From Leucobacter sp. wl10 (GTDB lineage Bacteria > Actinomycetota > Actinomycetes > Actinomycetales > Microbacteriaceae): a DNA stretch of 64,000 nucleotides. The notes under the pieces are model-generated. The model saw only the letters and a program-made list of their open reading frames with translations. It did no database searches and was not told the origin of the DNA. The position numbers and the translations under genes were made by a program. Positions 18,497 to 27,350 of the stretch are shown in pieces (the first letter of the stretch is position 1; the number at the start of each line of letters is the position of its first letter). The DNA is taken from assembly GCF_003569785.1 (NCBI RefSeq), contig NZ_KZ983991.1, forward strand, positions 124,001 through 188,000, read 5' to 3'.

Positions 18497-19390
18497 TTAC
18501 TCGGCGGCCGGAGCCTCGGCGGCAACCGGGGTCTCGGCGGACTCGGCGGCCTCCGGGGCCTCGGCGGGCTCGGACGCGGGCTCGGCGGCCTCCGGGGCCT
18601 CGGACGCGGGAGCCTCCTCGGCCTTCTGGTCGGCGTTCAGCAGCTCGACCTCCCACTCGGCGAGGGGCTCCGCAGCGGTCTCGGCGCCCTCGGCGGGCTT
18701 CTGGTGGCGCTCCATGAGGCCCTCGGCGGCCGCATCCGCGATCACGCGGGTGAGCAGGGCGACCGAGCGGATCGCGTCGTCGTTGCCCGGGATCGGGTAG
18801 GTCACCTCATCGGGATCGCAGTTGGTGTCGAGGATCGCGATCACCGGAATCCCGAGCTTCTTGGCCTCGTCGATCGCGAGGTGCTCCTTCTTGGTGTCGA
18901 CCACCCAGAGGGCCGACGGGGTCTTGGACATGTTGCGGATGCCGCCGAGCGACTTCTGCAGCTTCTCGAGCTCGCGCTTCTTGAGCAGCAGCTCCTTCTT
19001 GGTGAAGCCGCTCGTGGTGCCGTCGAAATCGAGCTGCTCGAGCTCCTTCATGCGCTCCAGGCGGCCGGTCACGGTCTGGAAATTGGTCAGGAGGCCGCCG
19101 AGCCAGCGCTGGTTCACGTACGGCTGGTTGACGCGCTGAGACTGCTCGGCGATCGTCTCCTGGGCCTGCTTCTTGGTGCCGACGAAGAGGATGGTGCCGC
19201 CGCGGGAGACGGTCTGCTTCACGAACTCGTAGGCGGCGTCGATGTAGCCGAGCGACTGCTGGAGGTCGATGATGTAGATGCCCGAGCGCTCGGTGAAGAT
19301 GAAGCGCTTCATCTTCGGGTTCCAGCGACGGGTCTGGTGTCCGAAGTGGACGCCGCTGTCGAGCAGCTGGCGCATGGTGACGACGGCCAT
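18497..19390 (-). CDS. rpsB: 30S ribosomal protein S2
   Basis: Core S2 motifs are complete: [20 protein letters not shown], the IDLQQSL segment, [11 protein letters not shown] and [10 protein letters not shown]. After about residue 250 the protein continues into a tail of almost only Ala, Glu, Pro and Ser (total 297 residues), which is longer than E. coli S2 (about 240). The tail is encoded by imperfect GC-rich direct repeats (for example two copies of CTCGGCGGCCTCCGGGGCCT near 18540 and 18580 on the plus strand). The ATG at 19390 has AGGAGAAC upstream. Confidence 0.96.
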   Translation of the reverse strand: MAVVTMRQLLDSGVHFGHQTRRWNPKMKRFIFTERSGIYIIDLQQSLGYIDAAYEFVKQTVSRGGTILFVGTKKQAQETIAEQSQRVNQPYVNQRWLGGLLTNFQTVTGRLERMKELEQLDFDGTTSGFTKKELLLKKRELEKLQKSLGGIRNMSKTPSALWVVDTKKEHLAIDEAKKLGIPVIAILDTNCDPDEVTYPIPGNDDAIRSVALLTRVIADAAAEGLMERHQKPAEGAETAAEPLAEWEVELLNADQKAEEAPASEAPEAAEPASEPAEAPEAAESAETPVAAEAPAAE

Positions 19391-19591
19391 TGCCGTTCTC
19401 CTGTTCTGCACGCCTCTGCGGGCGCGCGTTTGCGGTTGTCATCGGTCGCGGTAGCGACCAGATCCTGGTGCCCTCGGATTCCGCCGCCCCGTTCCGCGCT
19501 GATCTGCGATCTGCGCGAGCGAGGACCGATGACGGTGCGCCGATGAGCGGGCACGCGAAGTCACCTCTTGCGAGGTGCGAGGACCAGTGTA
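19391..19591 (-). promoter_or_regulatory. rpsB leader with tetraloop hairpin and candidate promoter
   Basis: The 408 bases between rpsB and yraN hold no convincing gene. On the minus strand a TACACT -10-like hexamer lies at 19586-19591. Just downstream (19562-19577) a perfect 6-bp stem (CACCTC/GAGGTG) is closed by a GCAA tetraloop. About 170 more bases lead to the rpsB start. S2 is known to autoregulate rpsB-tsf through the leader in several bacteria, so this leader could have that role, but I see no proven S2 site. I could not identify a good -35 box. Confidence 0.4.
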
Positions 19592-19798
19592 GCACTCCCG
19601 ACGGCCCGGCATCCGGGGATCCGAGCGACGGAGACCCCGGTCGAGCGCCCCGGATCCACCGGAGCCCGGCAGCGCTCGCGAACGCCGCTCAGATGGCGCA
19701 CTTCAGAGCCTGAACCGGAGAACCTCTCCACATCGCCACCGCGACCGCTTCCGTGCGCCGCACCGAGCCGTCCAAGATGGGCGGCCAGGAGGTGCCCC

Positions 19799-20182
19799 AT
19801 GAACACCGGCTCAGCGAACCCCGCAGCAACGCACAATCAGCGACTCGGCTCCCGCGGCGAGGCGATCGCAGCGCGCTATCTCGAGGAGCGCGGCTACCGC
19901 ATCATCGACCGCAACTGGCGCACGCGTCACGGAGAGCTCGATCTGGTCGTCGAGGACCGCGGAACGCTCGTCGCGGTCGAGGTGAAGACGCGCAGCGGAT
20001 CAGGATACGGCCATCCCCTCGAGGCGATCACCACGCGGAAAGCCGGGCGCCTCAAACGGCTGCTGCTCGACTGGGCGCGCGTCCACGACTCGCACGCCCT
20101 CGGTCTGCGGGTGGACGCCGTCGGCATCACGGTGCATCACGACGCCGCTCCCCGCATCGACCATCTGCGGGGCATCCTGTGA
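19799..20182 (+). CDS. YraN/UPF0102 family endonuclease-like protein
   Basis: A 127-residue protein of the UPF0102 family, which has a Holliday-junction-resolvase-like nuclease fold. Visible motifs are LGSRGEAIAARYLEERGY, the Asp/Glu-containing RHGELDLVVED and VAVEVKTRSG, which together form the PD-(D/E)xK-like core. The ATG at 19799 has a perfect AGGAGGTG five bases upstream, and longer readings of the frame extend into the rpsB leader. The stop overlaps the comM start by four bases. In actinobacteria this gene regularly precedes comM and dprA. Confidence 0.88.
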   Translation: MNTGSANPAATHNQRLGSRGEAIAARYLEERGYRIIDRNWRTRHGELDLVVEDRGTLVAVEVKTRSGSGYGHPLEAITTRKAGRLKRLLLDWARVHDSHALGLRVDAVGITVHHDAAPRIDHLRGIL

Positions 20183-21735
20183 GCGCCGCGGTCTGCCGCG
20201 CGGCCTCGATCGCGCTCACCGGCCTCGAGGGCACTGCCGTCACGGTGGAGGCGGCGGTCTCCCGACAACTGCCGGGGATGGCCATCATCGGCCTGCCCGA
20301 CACGGCGCTGGCCGAGGCCAAGCTCCGGGTGCGTACCGCCACCGCGCAGGTGGGACTGCCTCTGAGCGATCGCTTCCTGACCATCAATCTGAGCCCTGCC
20401 TCCCTGCCGAAGCACGGTTCGGGCTTCGACCTGGCCATCGCGCTCGCGGCGCTGGCCGCGTCGAAGCACCTCCCGCCGGAACGCCTGCCCGGCGTCGCCC
20501 ACCTCGGCGAACTGGGGCTCGACGGCGAACTGCGGCGACCCGCCGGGCTGCTCTCCGCAAGCCTCGCCGCGCGGTCACTCGGCTTCCGCCGGGTCATGGT
20601 GCCCGCCTCCTGCGGCACCGAGGCCGCGCTGGTGCCCGGGATCGAGGTCATCGCGGTGCCCGACCTCGCGAGCGCGGTGGCCTGGTACCGAGGAGCGTTC
20701 GAGGCGCCGCCGATCGTGGCGCTCGACGAGACCGACCGTCGGCACGTCGCCCCGCCCACCGGCAGCCCGCAGCTCGACATGTCGGATGTCGTGGGCCAGC
20801 CGGAGGCGGTGGAGGCGCTCATCGTCGCGGCAGCGGGACGGCATCATCTCTCGCTGCTCGGCCCGCCGGGGGCCGGCAAGACGCTGCTCGCCTCGCGGCT
20901 GCCCTCGATCCTGCCCGACCTCACGGCCGACGAGTCGCTCACCGCGAGCAGCATCGCGGCGCTCGGCGGCGTTCCGCTCACCCGTCTGGTGCGACGCCCG
21001 CCCATCGAGTCCCCGCACCACACGGCCTCGGCCGCGTCCATCATCGGGTCGGGCGACCACGGCGGGGTGCGGCCGGGATCGATCACCCGGGCCTGCCACG
21101 GAGTGCTGTTCCTCGACGAGGCTCCCGAGTTCCCCCGCAGCGTGCTCGACGCGCTGCGGCAGCCGCTCGAATCCGGCCGGATCGAGATCCACCGCGCTCG
21201 CCTGCGCACGATGCTTCCCGCGCGCGTCCAGCTCGTGCTCGCCTCCAACCCCTGCCCGTGCGGTAACGCGGACTCCCCCGATGCCGCGAACGCGTGCCGC
21301 TGTTCTCCCAGCATGCGGGTGAAGTACCTGCAGCGCATCTCGGGACCGCTCAGCGACCGCATCGATCTCCGGCTCACGATTCGGCGCGTGTCGAGTGTTC
21401 TGCAGCACGGATCGGGTATCCCGGCCCCGCCGAGTCGCGAGCTGCGCCGCCGGGTCACCGCCGCTCGCGAGCTCGCGGCGGAACGCCTCAGGACGACCCC
21501 GTGGAGTGTCAACTCCGAGGTACCGGGCAACTGGCTGCGCGGGCCCGGAATGCGACTGCCGCGCGCGGACACGGCGGTGATCGACCGCGCGCTCGCCCGG
21601 GGCTCGCTGACCCTGCGCGGCTACGACCGCGTGCTGCGGGTCGCCTGGAGCATCGCCGATCTCGCCGGGCTCGAGCGGCCCGGCAGGAACGAGGTCGCGC
21701 GAGCGCTCGTGCTGAGGGAAGGCGGGAGCGCATGA
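20179..21735 (+). CDS. comM: YifB/ComM family Mg-chelatase-like AAA+ ATPase
   Basis: A 518-residue AAA+ protein. The N-terminal ComM domain (GLPDTALAEAKLRVRTA, LSPASLPKHGSGFDLAIA) is followed by Walker A GPPGAGKT (about residue 230), Walker B GVLFLDEAPEF and a zinc-binding-like cysteine cluster (NPCPCGN...CRCS). ComM of naturally competent bacteria is a helicase that extends branch migration during recombination of incoming DNA. The GTG start overlaps the yraN stop (GTGA) and its own stop overlaps dprA (ATGA). Confidence 0.93.
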   Translation: MSAAVCRAASIALTGLEGTAVTVEAAVSRQLPGMAIIGLPDTALAEAKLRVRTATAQVGLPLSDRFLTINLSPASLPKHGSGFDLAIALAALAASKHLPPERLPGVAHLGELGLDGELRRPAGLLSASLAARSLGFRRVMVPASCGTEAALVPGIEVIAVPDLASAVAWYRGAFEAPPIVALDETDRRHVAPPTGSPQLDMSDVVGQPEAVEALIVAAAGRHHLSLLGPPGAGKTLLASRLPSILPDLTADESLTASSIAALGGVPLTRLVRRPPIESPHHTASAASIIGSGDHGGVRPGSITRACHGVLFLDEAPEFPRSVLDALRQPLESGRIEIHRARLRTMLPARVQLVLASNPCPCGNADSPDAANACRCSPSMRVKYLQRISGPLSDRIDLRLTIRRVSSVLQHGSGIPAPPSRELRRRVTAARELAAERLRTTPWSVNSEVPGNWLRGPGMRLPRADTAVIDRALARGSLTLRGYDRVLRVAWSIADLAGLERPGRNEVARALVLREGGSA

Positions 21736-23030
21736 GCCGGGGCGACGTGCGCATCCGCGCCGACGGGGATCTGCGCGACCGGCTCGTCCGCCTGCTCCCC
21801 GCCGCCGGTCGGAGCCTGCCGAGCGAACCGGCGCGTCCCGACGAGTCGTCCCCCGCCGACACCCTGCTGGCCCGGATCGTGTGGGCGCGGCTCGTCGAAC
21901 CCGGCGACGCCGTAGCCGGAGCCCTGATCTCGGTCCTCGGCGCCGCGCCAGCCCTCGACCTCCTCGCCTCCCGGGCCCCGCTCGCGCGCGTCCGCGACCT
22001 CGTGCGCGCCGCGGCCGGCACCGAGCTCGACCCGGCCGAGCTCGGGAGGGCGTTCAAGCGGTGGGGGCTGCGCCTCGACCGCGCGGCCACGGTCGGCGAT
22101 CTCGACCGCGGCATCGCATCGGGCATGCGCGTGGTGACCCCGGAATCCGAGCGCTGGCCCTCCGCACTGGACGATCTGGGCGATCACGCCCCGCTGCTGC
22201 TCTGGGTGCGGGGCAGCGCGGCTCTCCTCGCGAGCTCCTCGCTCGCGGTCGTCGGAGCCCGCGCCTGCACCGGGTACGGCTCGCACATCACCGCAGAGAT
22301 CGTCGAGGGCGTGTGCTCGGCGGGGATCACCATCGTCTCGGGAGCCGCCTACGGCATCGACGCGGTCGCCCACCGCACCGCGCTCGCCCTCGGATCGCCC
22401 ACCGTCGCGGTCCTCGCCGGCGGGGCCGACGTACCCTATCCGCGTTCTCACGGGTCGCTGCTGGAGCGCATCGCGGAATCGGGCGCCGTCTGCTCGGAGA
22501 TGGTGCCCGGCTCAGCACCGACTCGTTGGAGATTCTTGCAGCGGAATCGCTCGATCGCCGCGCTGGCGCGCGCCACCCTCGTCCCCGAGGCCGGCGTCCG
22601 CTCGGGATCCCTCAACACGGCGGGGCACGCCGCCGAACTGGGCCGGCCGCTCGGAACCGTTCCCGGACCGGTCACGAGCGTCGCATCGGCCGGGTGTCAC
22701 CGCCTGGTTCGCGAGTACGGGGCGACGCTCGTGACGAACAGCGCGGAGGCGCGCGAATTCCTCGGCCTCTCCGAGCACCCCGCCCTGTTCGATTCCGGCT
22801 CGGATCCCGGTTGCGCTTCGGGCGCCCGTCCACCCGCCCTGCACCGGCGCGTGCTCGACGCGCTGCCGCTGCGCGGGAGCCGCGGGAGCTCCGACATCGC
22901 GCGTCTCGCCGGTCTCGAACTCGGCGAGACCCGGGCCGCGCTCGCCGAACTCGAGTTGCTCGGCGCCGCCGCCCGTCGCGAAACGCCGGGGGCGGGCGAG
23001 AGCCGATGGGTGATGCTGCGACGAGAATGA
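21732..23030 (+). CDS. dprA: DNA-processing protein DprA
   Basis: Loads RecA onto incoming single-stranded DNA in transformation. The 432-residue product contains the DprA Rossmann domain ([11 protein letters not shown] near residue 175, [53 protein letters not shown]) and a C-terminal winged-helix-like segment. The N-terminal 110 residues form a helical domain. The ATG overlaps the comM stop (ATGA). With yraN and comM it suggests some competence or recombination capacity, but no uptake machinery is visible in this window. Confidence 0.93.
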   Translation: MSRGDVRIRADGDLRDRLVRLLPAAGRSLPSEPARPDESSPADTLLARIVWARLVEPGDAVAGALISVLGAAPALDLLASRAPLARVRDLVRAAAGTELDPAELGRAFKRWGLRLDRAATVGDLDRGIASGMRVVTPESERWPSALDDLGDHAPLLLWVRGSAALLASSSLAVVGARACTGYGSHITAEIVEGVCSAGITIVSGAAYGIDAVAHRTALALGSPTVAVLAGGADVPYPRSHGSLLERIAESGAVCSEMVPGSAPTRWRFLQRNRSIAALARATLVPEAGVRSGSLNTAGHAAELGRPLGTVPGPVTSVASAGCHRLVREYGATLVTNSAEAREFLGLSEHPALFDSGSDPGCASGARPPALHRRVLDALPLRGSRGSSDIARLAGLELGETRAALAELELLGAAARRETPGAGESRWVMLRRE

Positions 23031-23034
23031 GAGC

Positions 23035-23955
23035 ATGCGACTGGAGGCGGCGATCGAGGCCTTCCTCGAGGCCGTCCGCTTCGAGTACGGCTACTCCGAG
23101 CACACGGCACGCGCGTACCGGCGCGATCTGCACGATTTCTCGTCCTTCGCCGAGCGCGGCGCGGCGGGCGCCGCGACGGTCGCCGACTGCGACCTCGAAC
23201 TCATGCGCGCGTGGCTCTGGGACCGCCAGCAGCGCGGCCTCGCCCCCAGCACGCTGGCCCGCAACGTCGCCACGCTGAAGTCGTTCGGCGGCTGGCTCGA
23301 GCTGCGCCGCCTGGTCCCCGGCAACCCGGCCTCACGGCTGCGATCCCCGAGGGCGCCCCGCGAGCTGCCCCGAGTGCTCGCGGACGAGCAGATGGCGCGC
23401 ATCCTCGATCGCGCGGCGCGGCGTGCGGAGAGCGGGGATCCCGCGCAACTGCGCGATCACGCCGTGCTCGAGCTGCTGTACGCGACCGCTCTGCGCGTAT
23501 CGGAGCTCTGCTCGCTTCCGCTCACCGGACTCGACCGCAGGGAGCGGACGGTGCGGGTGCTCGGCAAGGGCGGCAAGGAGCGCGTCGTACCGCTGGGCGC
23601 GCCCGCGGCGCGCGCGATCGAGCGCTACCTGGACGGCGCCCGTGCCGCCCTCGCGGCGCGGGCCGAGCGCCCCGAAGAGGTCCCGCTCTTCCTCGGCAAC
23701 CGTGGGGGCCGGCTCGGCCCGAACGCGGTGTATCGCCTGGTGTCGCGCGAGCTGGAGCGGGAGCCCGGCGGCGGACCCCGCGGGCCGCACACCTTCCGGC
23801 ACACGGCGGCGACGCACCTGCTGAACGGCGGCGCCGATCTGCGCGTGGTGCAGGAGATGCTCGGGCATTCGAGCCTTTCCAGCACGCAGGTCTACACCCA
23901 CGTCTCGGCCGAGCGGCTCGCGGAGAGCTACCGGCAGGCACACCCCCGCGCCTGA
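23035..23955 (+). CDS. xerC: Tyrosine recombinase XerC
   Basis: Site-specific recombinase that resolves chromosome dimers at dif with a XerD partner. The N-terminal SAM-like core-binding domain spans residues 1-95. The catalytic set is intact: Arg154 ([10 protein letters not shown]), Lys178 ([12 protein letters not shown]), His252 and Arg255 ([12 protein letters not shown]), His278 ([10 protein letters not shown]) and the nucleophile Tyr287. At 306 residues it has normal length. It starts 4 bases after dprA. The position after dprA is the usual actinobacterial one, which argues against a phage integrase. Confidence 0.9.
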   Translation: MRLEAAIEAFLEAVRFEYGYSEHTARAYRRDLHDFSSFAERGAAGAATVADCDLELMRAWLWDRQQRGLAPSTLARNVATLKSFGGWLELRRLVPGNPASRLRSPRAPRELPRVLADEQMARILDRAARRAESGDPAQLRDHAVLELLYATALRVSELCSLPLTGLDRRERTVRVLGKGGKERVVPLGAPAARAIERYLDGARAALAARAERPEEVPLFLGNRGGRLGPNAVYRLVSRELEREPGGGPRGPHTFRHTAATHLLNGGADLRVVQEMLGHSSLSSTQVYTHVSAERLAESYRQAHPRA

Positions 23956-23962
23956 CCGCCCC

Positions 23963-24520
23963 TCACTCGAGGGGCAGCAGCACGGGGCGGCGCAGGAAGT
24001 AGCGCAGCGGATTGACGTACTCGCCGTCCACGCGCACCCCCAGATGAACGCACTCCTCCTCGCAGTGCCCGCCGCCCGCCACCCCGCCGATCGTCTCCCC
24101 GCTCACCACGGCGGCGCCGACCGCGAGCTCGCTGCTCACGGGCTCCAGCGAGTAGACCGTGCGCCCGTCGATGCGGATCGAGACCACCTCCCGGTCCACC
24201 ACCGACCCCACGAACGACACGCTTCCCCCCGCGGGGGCGATGACCGCGCCGCCCGGACGCGCCACGAGGTCGATGCCGCGGTGGCCCGCCCCGTATCGGT
24301 TCGGGGGCGCACGATACGGGCCCGAGACGTCGAGCGGCACGCCGAGCGGCGGCACCCACAGCGGGGCCGCGGCAGGCGGGCCACCGGAGCCCCGGGCCGC
24401 CGGGGACTGGAGGGGGCGCTGAGGAAGGTCTGGGTGAGGCGCCGCTCCCCCGCCCGCGTTGGTGAGCAGCGGGAGCACCGCCAGCAATGGGGCGATCAGC
24501 AGCGTGTGCGGTGAGGTCAT
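23963..24520 (-). CDS. Secreted M23-family peptidase-like protein
   Basis: A 185-residue protein with a signal peptide (about residues 1-22) and one M23 (LytM) domain. The first zinc motif, HRGID, is present. In the second motif, normally HxH, the residues read CVHLGV, so the zinc-binding His remains but the first His is Cys. Variants of the CLHWG type are common in actinobacterial M23 proteins, so this may be a subfamily trait. Two cysteines (GGHCEEEC) flank the site. It probably acts on the wall or as a regulator of other hydrolases. It is convergent with xerC, 7 bases apart. Confidence 0.85.
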   Translation of the reverse strand: MTSPHTLLIAPLLAVLPLLTNAGGGAAPHPDLPQRPLQSPAARGSGGPPAAAPLWVPPLGVPLDVSGPYRAPPNRYGAGHRGIDLVARPGGAVIAPAGGSVSFVGSVVDREVVSIRIDGRTVYSLEPVSSELAVGAAVVSGETIGGVAGGGHCEEECVHLGVRVDGEYVNPLRYFLRRPVLLPLE

Positions 24521-24649
24521 GCCTCGACTCTCGCAGGGAATCGCCCGCGCCTCGGGGGCTCTCGACGAATCTGTGGAGAAGTCGTGACGGACCGCCTGGA
24601 GTGACGGTTGTGAGCGGAGGCATCTCGACGGCTGGAGCGCCCCCGTCTG

Positions 24650-24973
24650 CTACTCGTCGAGCGCCAGCTCCTGCGGCAGGGAGAACTCGCGGGCCGAGAG
24701 CTCCTCGACGTTGACGTCCTTGAAGGTGAGCACCCGCACGGACTTGACGAAGCGGTCGGCGCGGTAGACGTCCCACACCCAGACATCGGTCATCGAGAGC
24801 TCGAAGTAGAAGTCGCTGCCGGCGTCCTGCCGCTTGAGGTCCACCTCGTTCGCCAGGTAGAAGCGGCGCTCGGTCTCGACGACGTAGCGGAACTGGCTGG
24901 CGATGTCGCGGTACTCGCGAAACAGCGACAGCTCGGCCTCGCGTTCGTAATCGTCTAGCTCGTCCTCGTTCAT
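24650..24973 (-). CDS. DUF2469 family protein
   Basis: A 107-residue acidic protein of the actinobacterial DUF2469 family (like mycobacterial Rv2901c). Hallmarks are ELSLFREYRDIASQFRYVVETERRFYLAN, then DVWVWDVYR, FVKSVRVLTFKDVNVEEL and FSLPQEL. The function is unknown. In mycobacteria it lies near yraN, comM and dprA, as here, which supports the assignment. I chose ATG 24973 by comparison with the family. An ATG at 24982 would add three residues. Neither has a well-placed Shine-Dalgarno sequence. Confidence 0.85.
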   Translation of the reverse strand: MNEDELDDYEREAELSLFREYRDIASQFRYVVETERRFYLANEVDLKRQDAGSDFYFELSMTDVWVWDVYRADRFVKSVRVLTFKDVNVEELSAREFSLPQELALDE

Positions 24974-25036
24974 CTCCCCCATCCTACGCCGTCTTCGCGC
25001 AGGGCTCCGGGCGCGGCGCGCTCGCAGAGATCGAGA

Positions 25037-25065
25037 TTGACTTATTCGAACACATGTTCGAATAT
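25037..25065 (+). promoter_or_regulatory. Probable promoter of the imuA'-imuB-dnaE2 cassette
   Basis: A TTGACT -35 hexamer at 25037-25042 is followed by a 17-base spacer and GAATAT at 25060-25065. The -10 hexamer ends six bases before the ATG at 25072, which would put the transcription start at or next to that ATG and give a leaderless message. The LexA box lies inside the spacer and overlaps the -10, so LexA would block RNA polymerase directly. Confidence 0.7.
25044..25063. promoter_or_regulatory. LexA/SOS box
   Basis: Two perfect 8-base arms, ATTCGAAC and GTTCGAAT, flank an ACAT spacer. This contains the actinobacterial LexA consensus TCGAAC-N4-GTTCGA with no mismatch. It sits directly before a mutasome cassette that is SOS-regulated in mycobacteria, so the functional reading is strong. 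Confidence 0.92.
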
Positions 25066-25071
25066 TGCTGC

Positions 25072-25722
25072 ATGAACTCCGCCGCGACCGTCCACTCGCT
25101 GCAGCAGCGCATCGCCGAGATGCAGCCGCTGCGGCTCGACGATCGCGCGCTGCCCATCGCCCCCGGTCTACGGCCGCTGCTCCCCGGGGGCGCGCTGCGC
25201 CGCGGCGCGAGCTACGCGGTGCTGGGCTCCCAGCAGCTCGCCCTCGCCCTGCTGGCCGAGGCCTCATCGGCGGGGTCCTGGTGCGGCGTGATCGGCTGCC
25301 CCGCCTTCGGCGCTGAGGCCGCCGCCGCCCTCGGGATCGCGCTCGACCGCTGCGTGCTCGTGCCCCGGCCGGGCGCGGATGCGCTGGGCATCGCGGGGTC
25401 GCTGAGCGAGGTGCTCGCGGTGGTCCTGCTGCGCCCCCGGTCCCACGCCGGACCCGGCGAGGTCGAGCGGATCTCGGCTCGACTCCGCGAGCACGGATCG
25501 GCGCTCGTCGCGGTGGGCGACTGGCCCCGTTCCGAGAGCACGCTGCGCGTCACGGCGTCGCGGTGGCGGGGGCTCGGCGAGGGGCACGGTCTGCTCGAGG
25601 GGCGGGAGCTCACCGTGCAGTCCCAGGACCGCCGCGGCACGAGACGGCACACGGTGCGCTTCGCGGGCGGCGCAGTGGCGGATCCCGCCGTCCCCGAGGT
25701 GCGCAGACTGGTGCCCCGATGA
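25072..25722 (+). CDS. ImuA'-like RecA-fold protein of the SOS mutasome
   Basis: A 216-residue protein with the layout of actinobacterial ImuA': a RecA-like core (LPGGALRRGASYAVLGSQQLALALLAEAS, GVIGCPAFGAEAAAALG, VVLLRPRSHAG) without a proper Walker A motif. It works with ImuB and DnaE2 in error-prone translesion synthesis. I chose ATG 25072. An ATG at 25054 lies inside the LexA box and would be upstream of the likely transcription start. The stop overlaps imuB (ATGA). Confidence 0.8.
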   Translation: MNSAATVHSLQQRIAEMQPLRLDDRALPIAPGLRPLLPGGALRRGASYAVLGSQQLALALLAEASSAGSWCGVIGCPAFGAEAAAALGIALDRCVLVPRPGADALGIAGSLSEVLAVVLLRPRSHAGPGEVERISARLREHGSALVAVGDWPRSESTLRVTASRWRGLGEGHGLLEGRELTVQSQDRRGTRRHTVRFAGGAVADPAVPEVRRLVPR

Positions 25723-27350
25723 GCAGCGTTCTGGCCAGAGCCGTCGAGCGGATCATGGTGGTCTGGGTGCCCGACTGGCCGGTGCACGCCCACCTTCGCG
25801 AGCTCGAGAGCACGGCGGAGGAGCTTCCCGGCACGCCCGCCATCGCGCTGATCGCGAATCGGCGCGTGGTCGCGTGCTCGGCCGCAGCGCGGGCGGAGGG
25901 GGTGCGCGCGGGACTGCGCGAGAGCGAAGCGCAGTCCCGCTGCCCGACGCTCGCGGTCCGCCCGCACGACCCGGAGGTCGACGAGCGCCGCTTCGCCCCC
26001 GTGCTCGCCTCGCTCGAGCGCCTCACGCCGGGCGTCGAGCCGACCCGGCCGGGGCTCTGCACCATGCGCGCCCGGGGTCCGGCCCGGTACTACGGGGGCG
26101 AGGAGGCAGCCGCCGAGGCGATCCTGAGCCTCGCAGCGGATCTCGGGCTGCACGAGGCGAGGGTCGGGATCGCCGACGGCCGGTTCGCGGCGGAGCAGGC
26201 CGCTCGCGCGGCCTCGACCGATCCGGGAGTCACGGCCCCGAGCGGTGGCGCGCGCATCGTACCTGCGGGGGTCGCAGCGGCCTTCCTCAGCGGGCTCCCG
26301 GTCGGGCGCGCCGCGGAGCCGGCCCTCACCGAGGTGCTCCATGGCCTCGGCATCCGCACGCTGGGCGCGCTGGCCGCGCTGCCCGAGGACGCGGTGCGGC
26401 AGCGCTTCGGGCCCGAGGGGGTCGCCGCGCACCGCCGGGCTTCGGTCGCGGGCCCCCGGCACGGCTCCGAGATCCGGCCCCGCGCCCCGGTGCGGGAGCT
26501 CGCGGTGGAGCTCTCCCTCGAGCCGCCGGTCGACAGCGCGGAGCAGCTCGCCTTCGCCTGCATGGCGCTCGCCGAGCGCTTCGTCTCCGGGCTCGCCGAG
26601 GATCGCCTCGTCTGCACCGCGCTGCGCGTCGAACTCACCGACGACATCGGCGTGCGGCACGAGCGGGTATGGTCCCATCCGCACCGCTTCACCGCGGCGG
26701 ACGCGGTCAACCGCGTCCGCTGGCAGCTCTCCGCGATGCCGGCGGGGCCCGCGGCCCGGGAGGACGGGCGGGAGGGTGCCGGGATCGCCCGCGTGCGCCT
26801 GGCGCCCGCGCACACCGACCGCGTCTCGGCGCACGAACCCGGGCTGTGGGCCACGGAGCCCGACGCGCGCGTGCACCACCACCTCAGCAGAGTGCAGAGT
26901 CGGCTCGGGCACACCGGCGTCGGCACGGCGGAGCTCGCCGGGGGCCGCCTCCTCGCCGAGCGTCAGCGCTTCGTGCCCTGGAGCACGGGCCGGGCCCGGC
27001 CCCGCGGATCGCGCGGCTCCGCCGCCGGTCCCTGGCCGGGAGCGGTGCCGGGGCCGACCCCCAGCCTCGTGTTCCCCGAGCCGATCCCGGCCGAGCTCTG
27101 CGACGGCTCGGGGCGCCTCGTGGGCATCGACGATGAGGACCTGCTCACCGCCCGGCCGGCGAGGCTGCGGGTGGGGAGCACCTCCTTCCGCGCCCCGGTG
27201 AGCGACTGGTCCCTCCCCTGGCCCGTCCGCGAGCAGTGGTGGCGGGGCGCGCCGGAGCGCTTCAGGCTGCAGCTGCAGCTCGCCGACGGCGACGCCTGGA
27301 TGCTGCTGCACGAGGGCGATCGGTGGTACGCCGAAGGGAGGTACGACTGA
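25719..27350 (+). CDS. imuB: ImuB, inactive Y-family polymerase homologue
   Basis: A 543-residue Y-family protein. The fold is recognisable (MVVWVPDWPV at the start, RRVVACSAAARAEGVRAGL, the GLGIRTLGALAALPEDAVRQRFG helix-hairpin-helix). The acidic catalytic residues are missing: the first motif reads VWVPDWP in place of the usual DxD type, and no SxDE motif follows. This is typical of ImuB, which serves as a hub that binds DnaE2 and the sliding clamp. The C-terminal 150 residues are long and low-complexity. The ATG overlaps imuA' and the stop overlaps dnaE2 (TGATG). Confidence 0.9.
   Translation: MSSVLARAVERIMVVWVPDWPVHAHLRELESTAEELPGTPAIALIANRRVVACSAAARAEGVRAGLRESEAQSRCPTLAVRPHDPEVDERRFAPVLASLERLTPGVEPTRPGLCTMRARGPARYYGGEEAAAEAILSLAADLGLHEARVGIADGRFAAEQAARAASTDPGVTAPSGGARIVPAGVAAAFLSGLPVGRAAEPALTEVLHGLGIRTLGALAALPEDAVRQRFGPEGVAAHRRASVAGPRHGSEIRPRAPVRELAVELSLEPPVDSAEQLAFACMALAERFVSGLAEDRLVCTALRVELTDDIGVRHERVWSHPHRFTAADAVNRVRWQLSAMPAGPAAREDGREGAGIARVRLAPAHTDRVSAHEPGLWATEPDARVHHHLSRVQSRLGHTGVGTAELAGGRLLAERQRFVPWSTGRARPRGSRGSAAGPWPGAVPGPTPSLVFPEPIPAELCDGSGRLVGIDDEDLLTARPARLRVGSTSFRAPVSDWSLPWPVREQWWRGAPERFRLQLQLADGDAWMLLHEGDRWYAEGRYD

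Noticed and set aside
23035-23955. Integrase of a mobile element
   Set aside because: The tyrosine recombinase follows dprA in the conserved chromosomal order and has the XerC length; no attachment repeats or phage genes are nearby. The tRNA-fMet gene at 58.5 kb likewise has no integrase beside it and no repeated 3' end that I can see.
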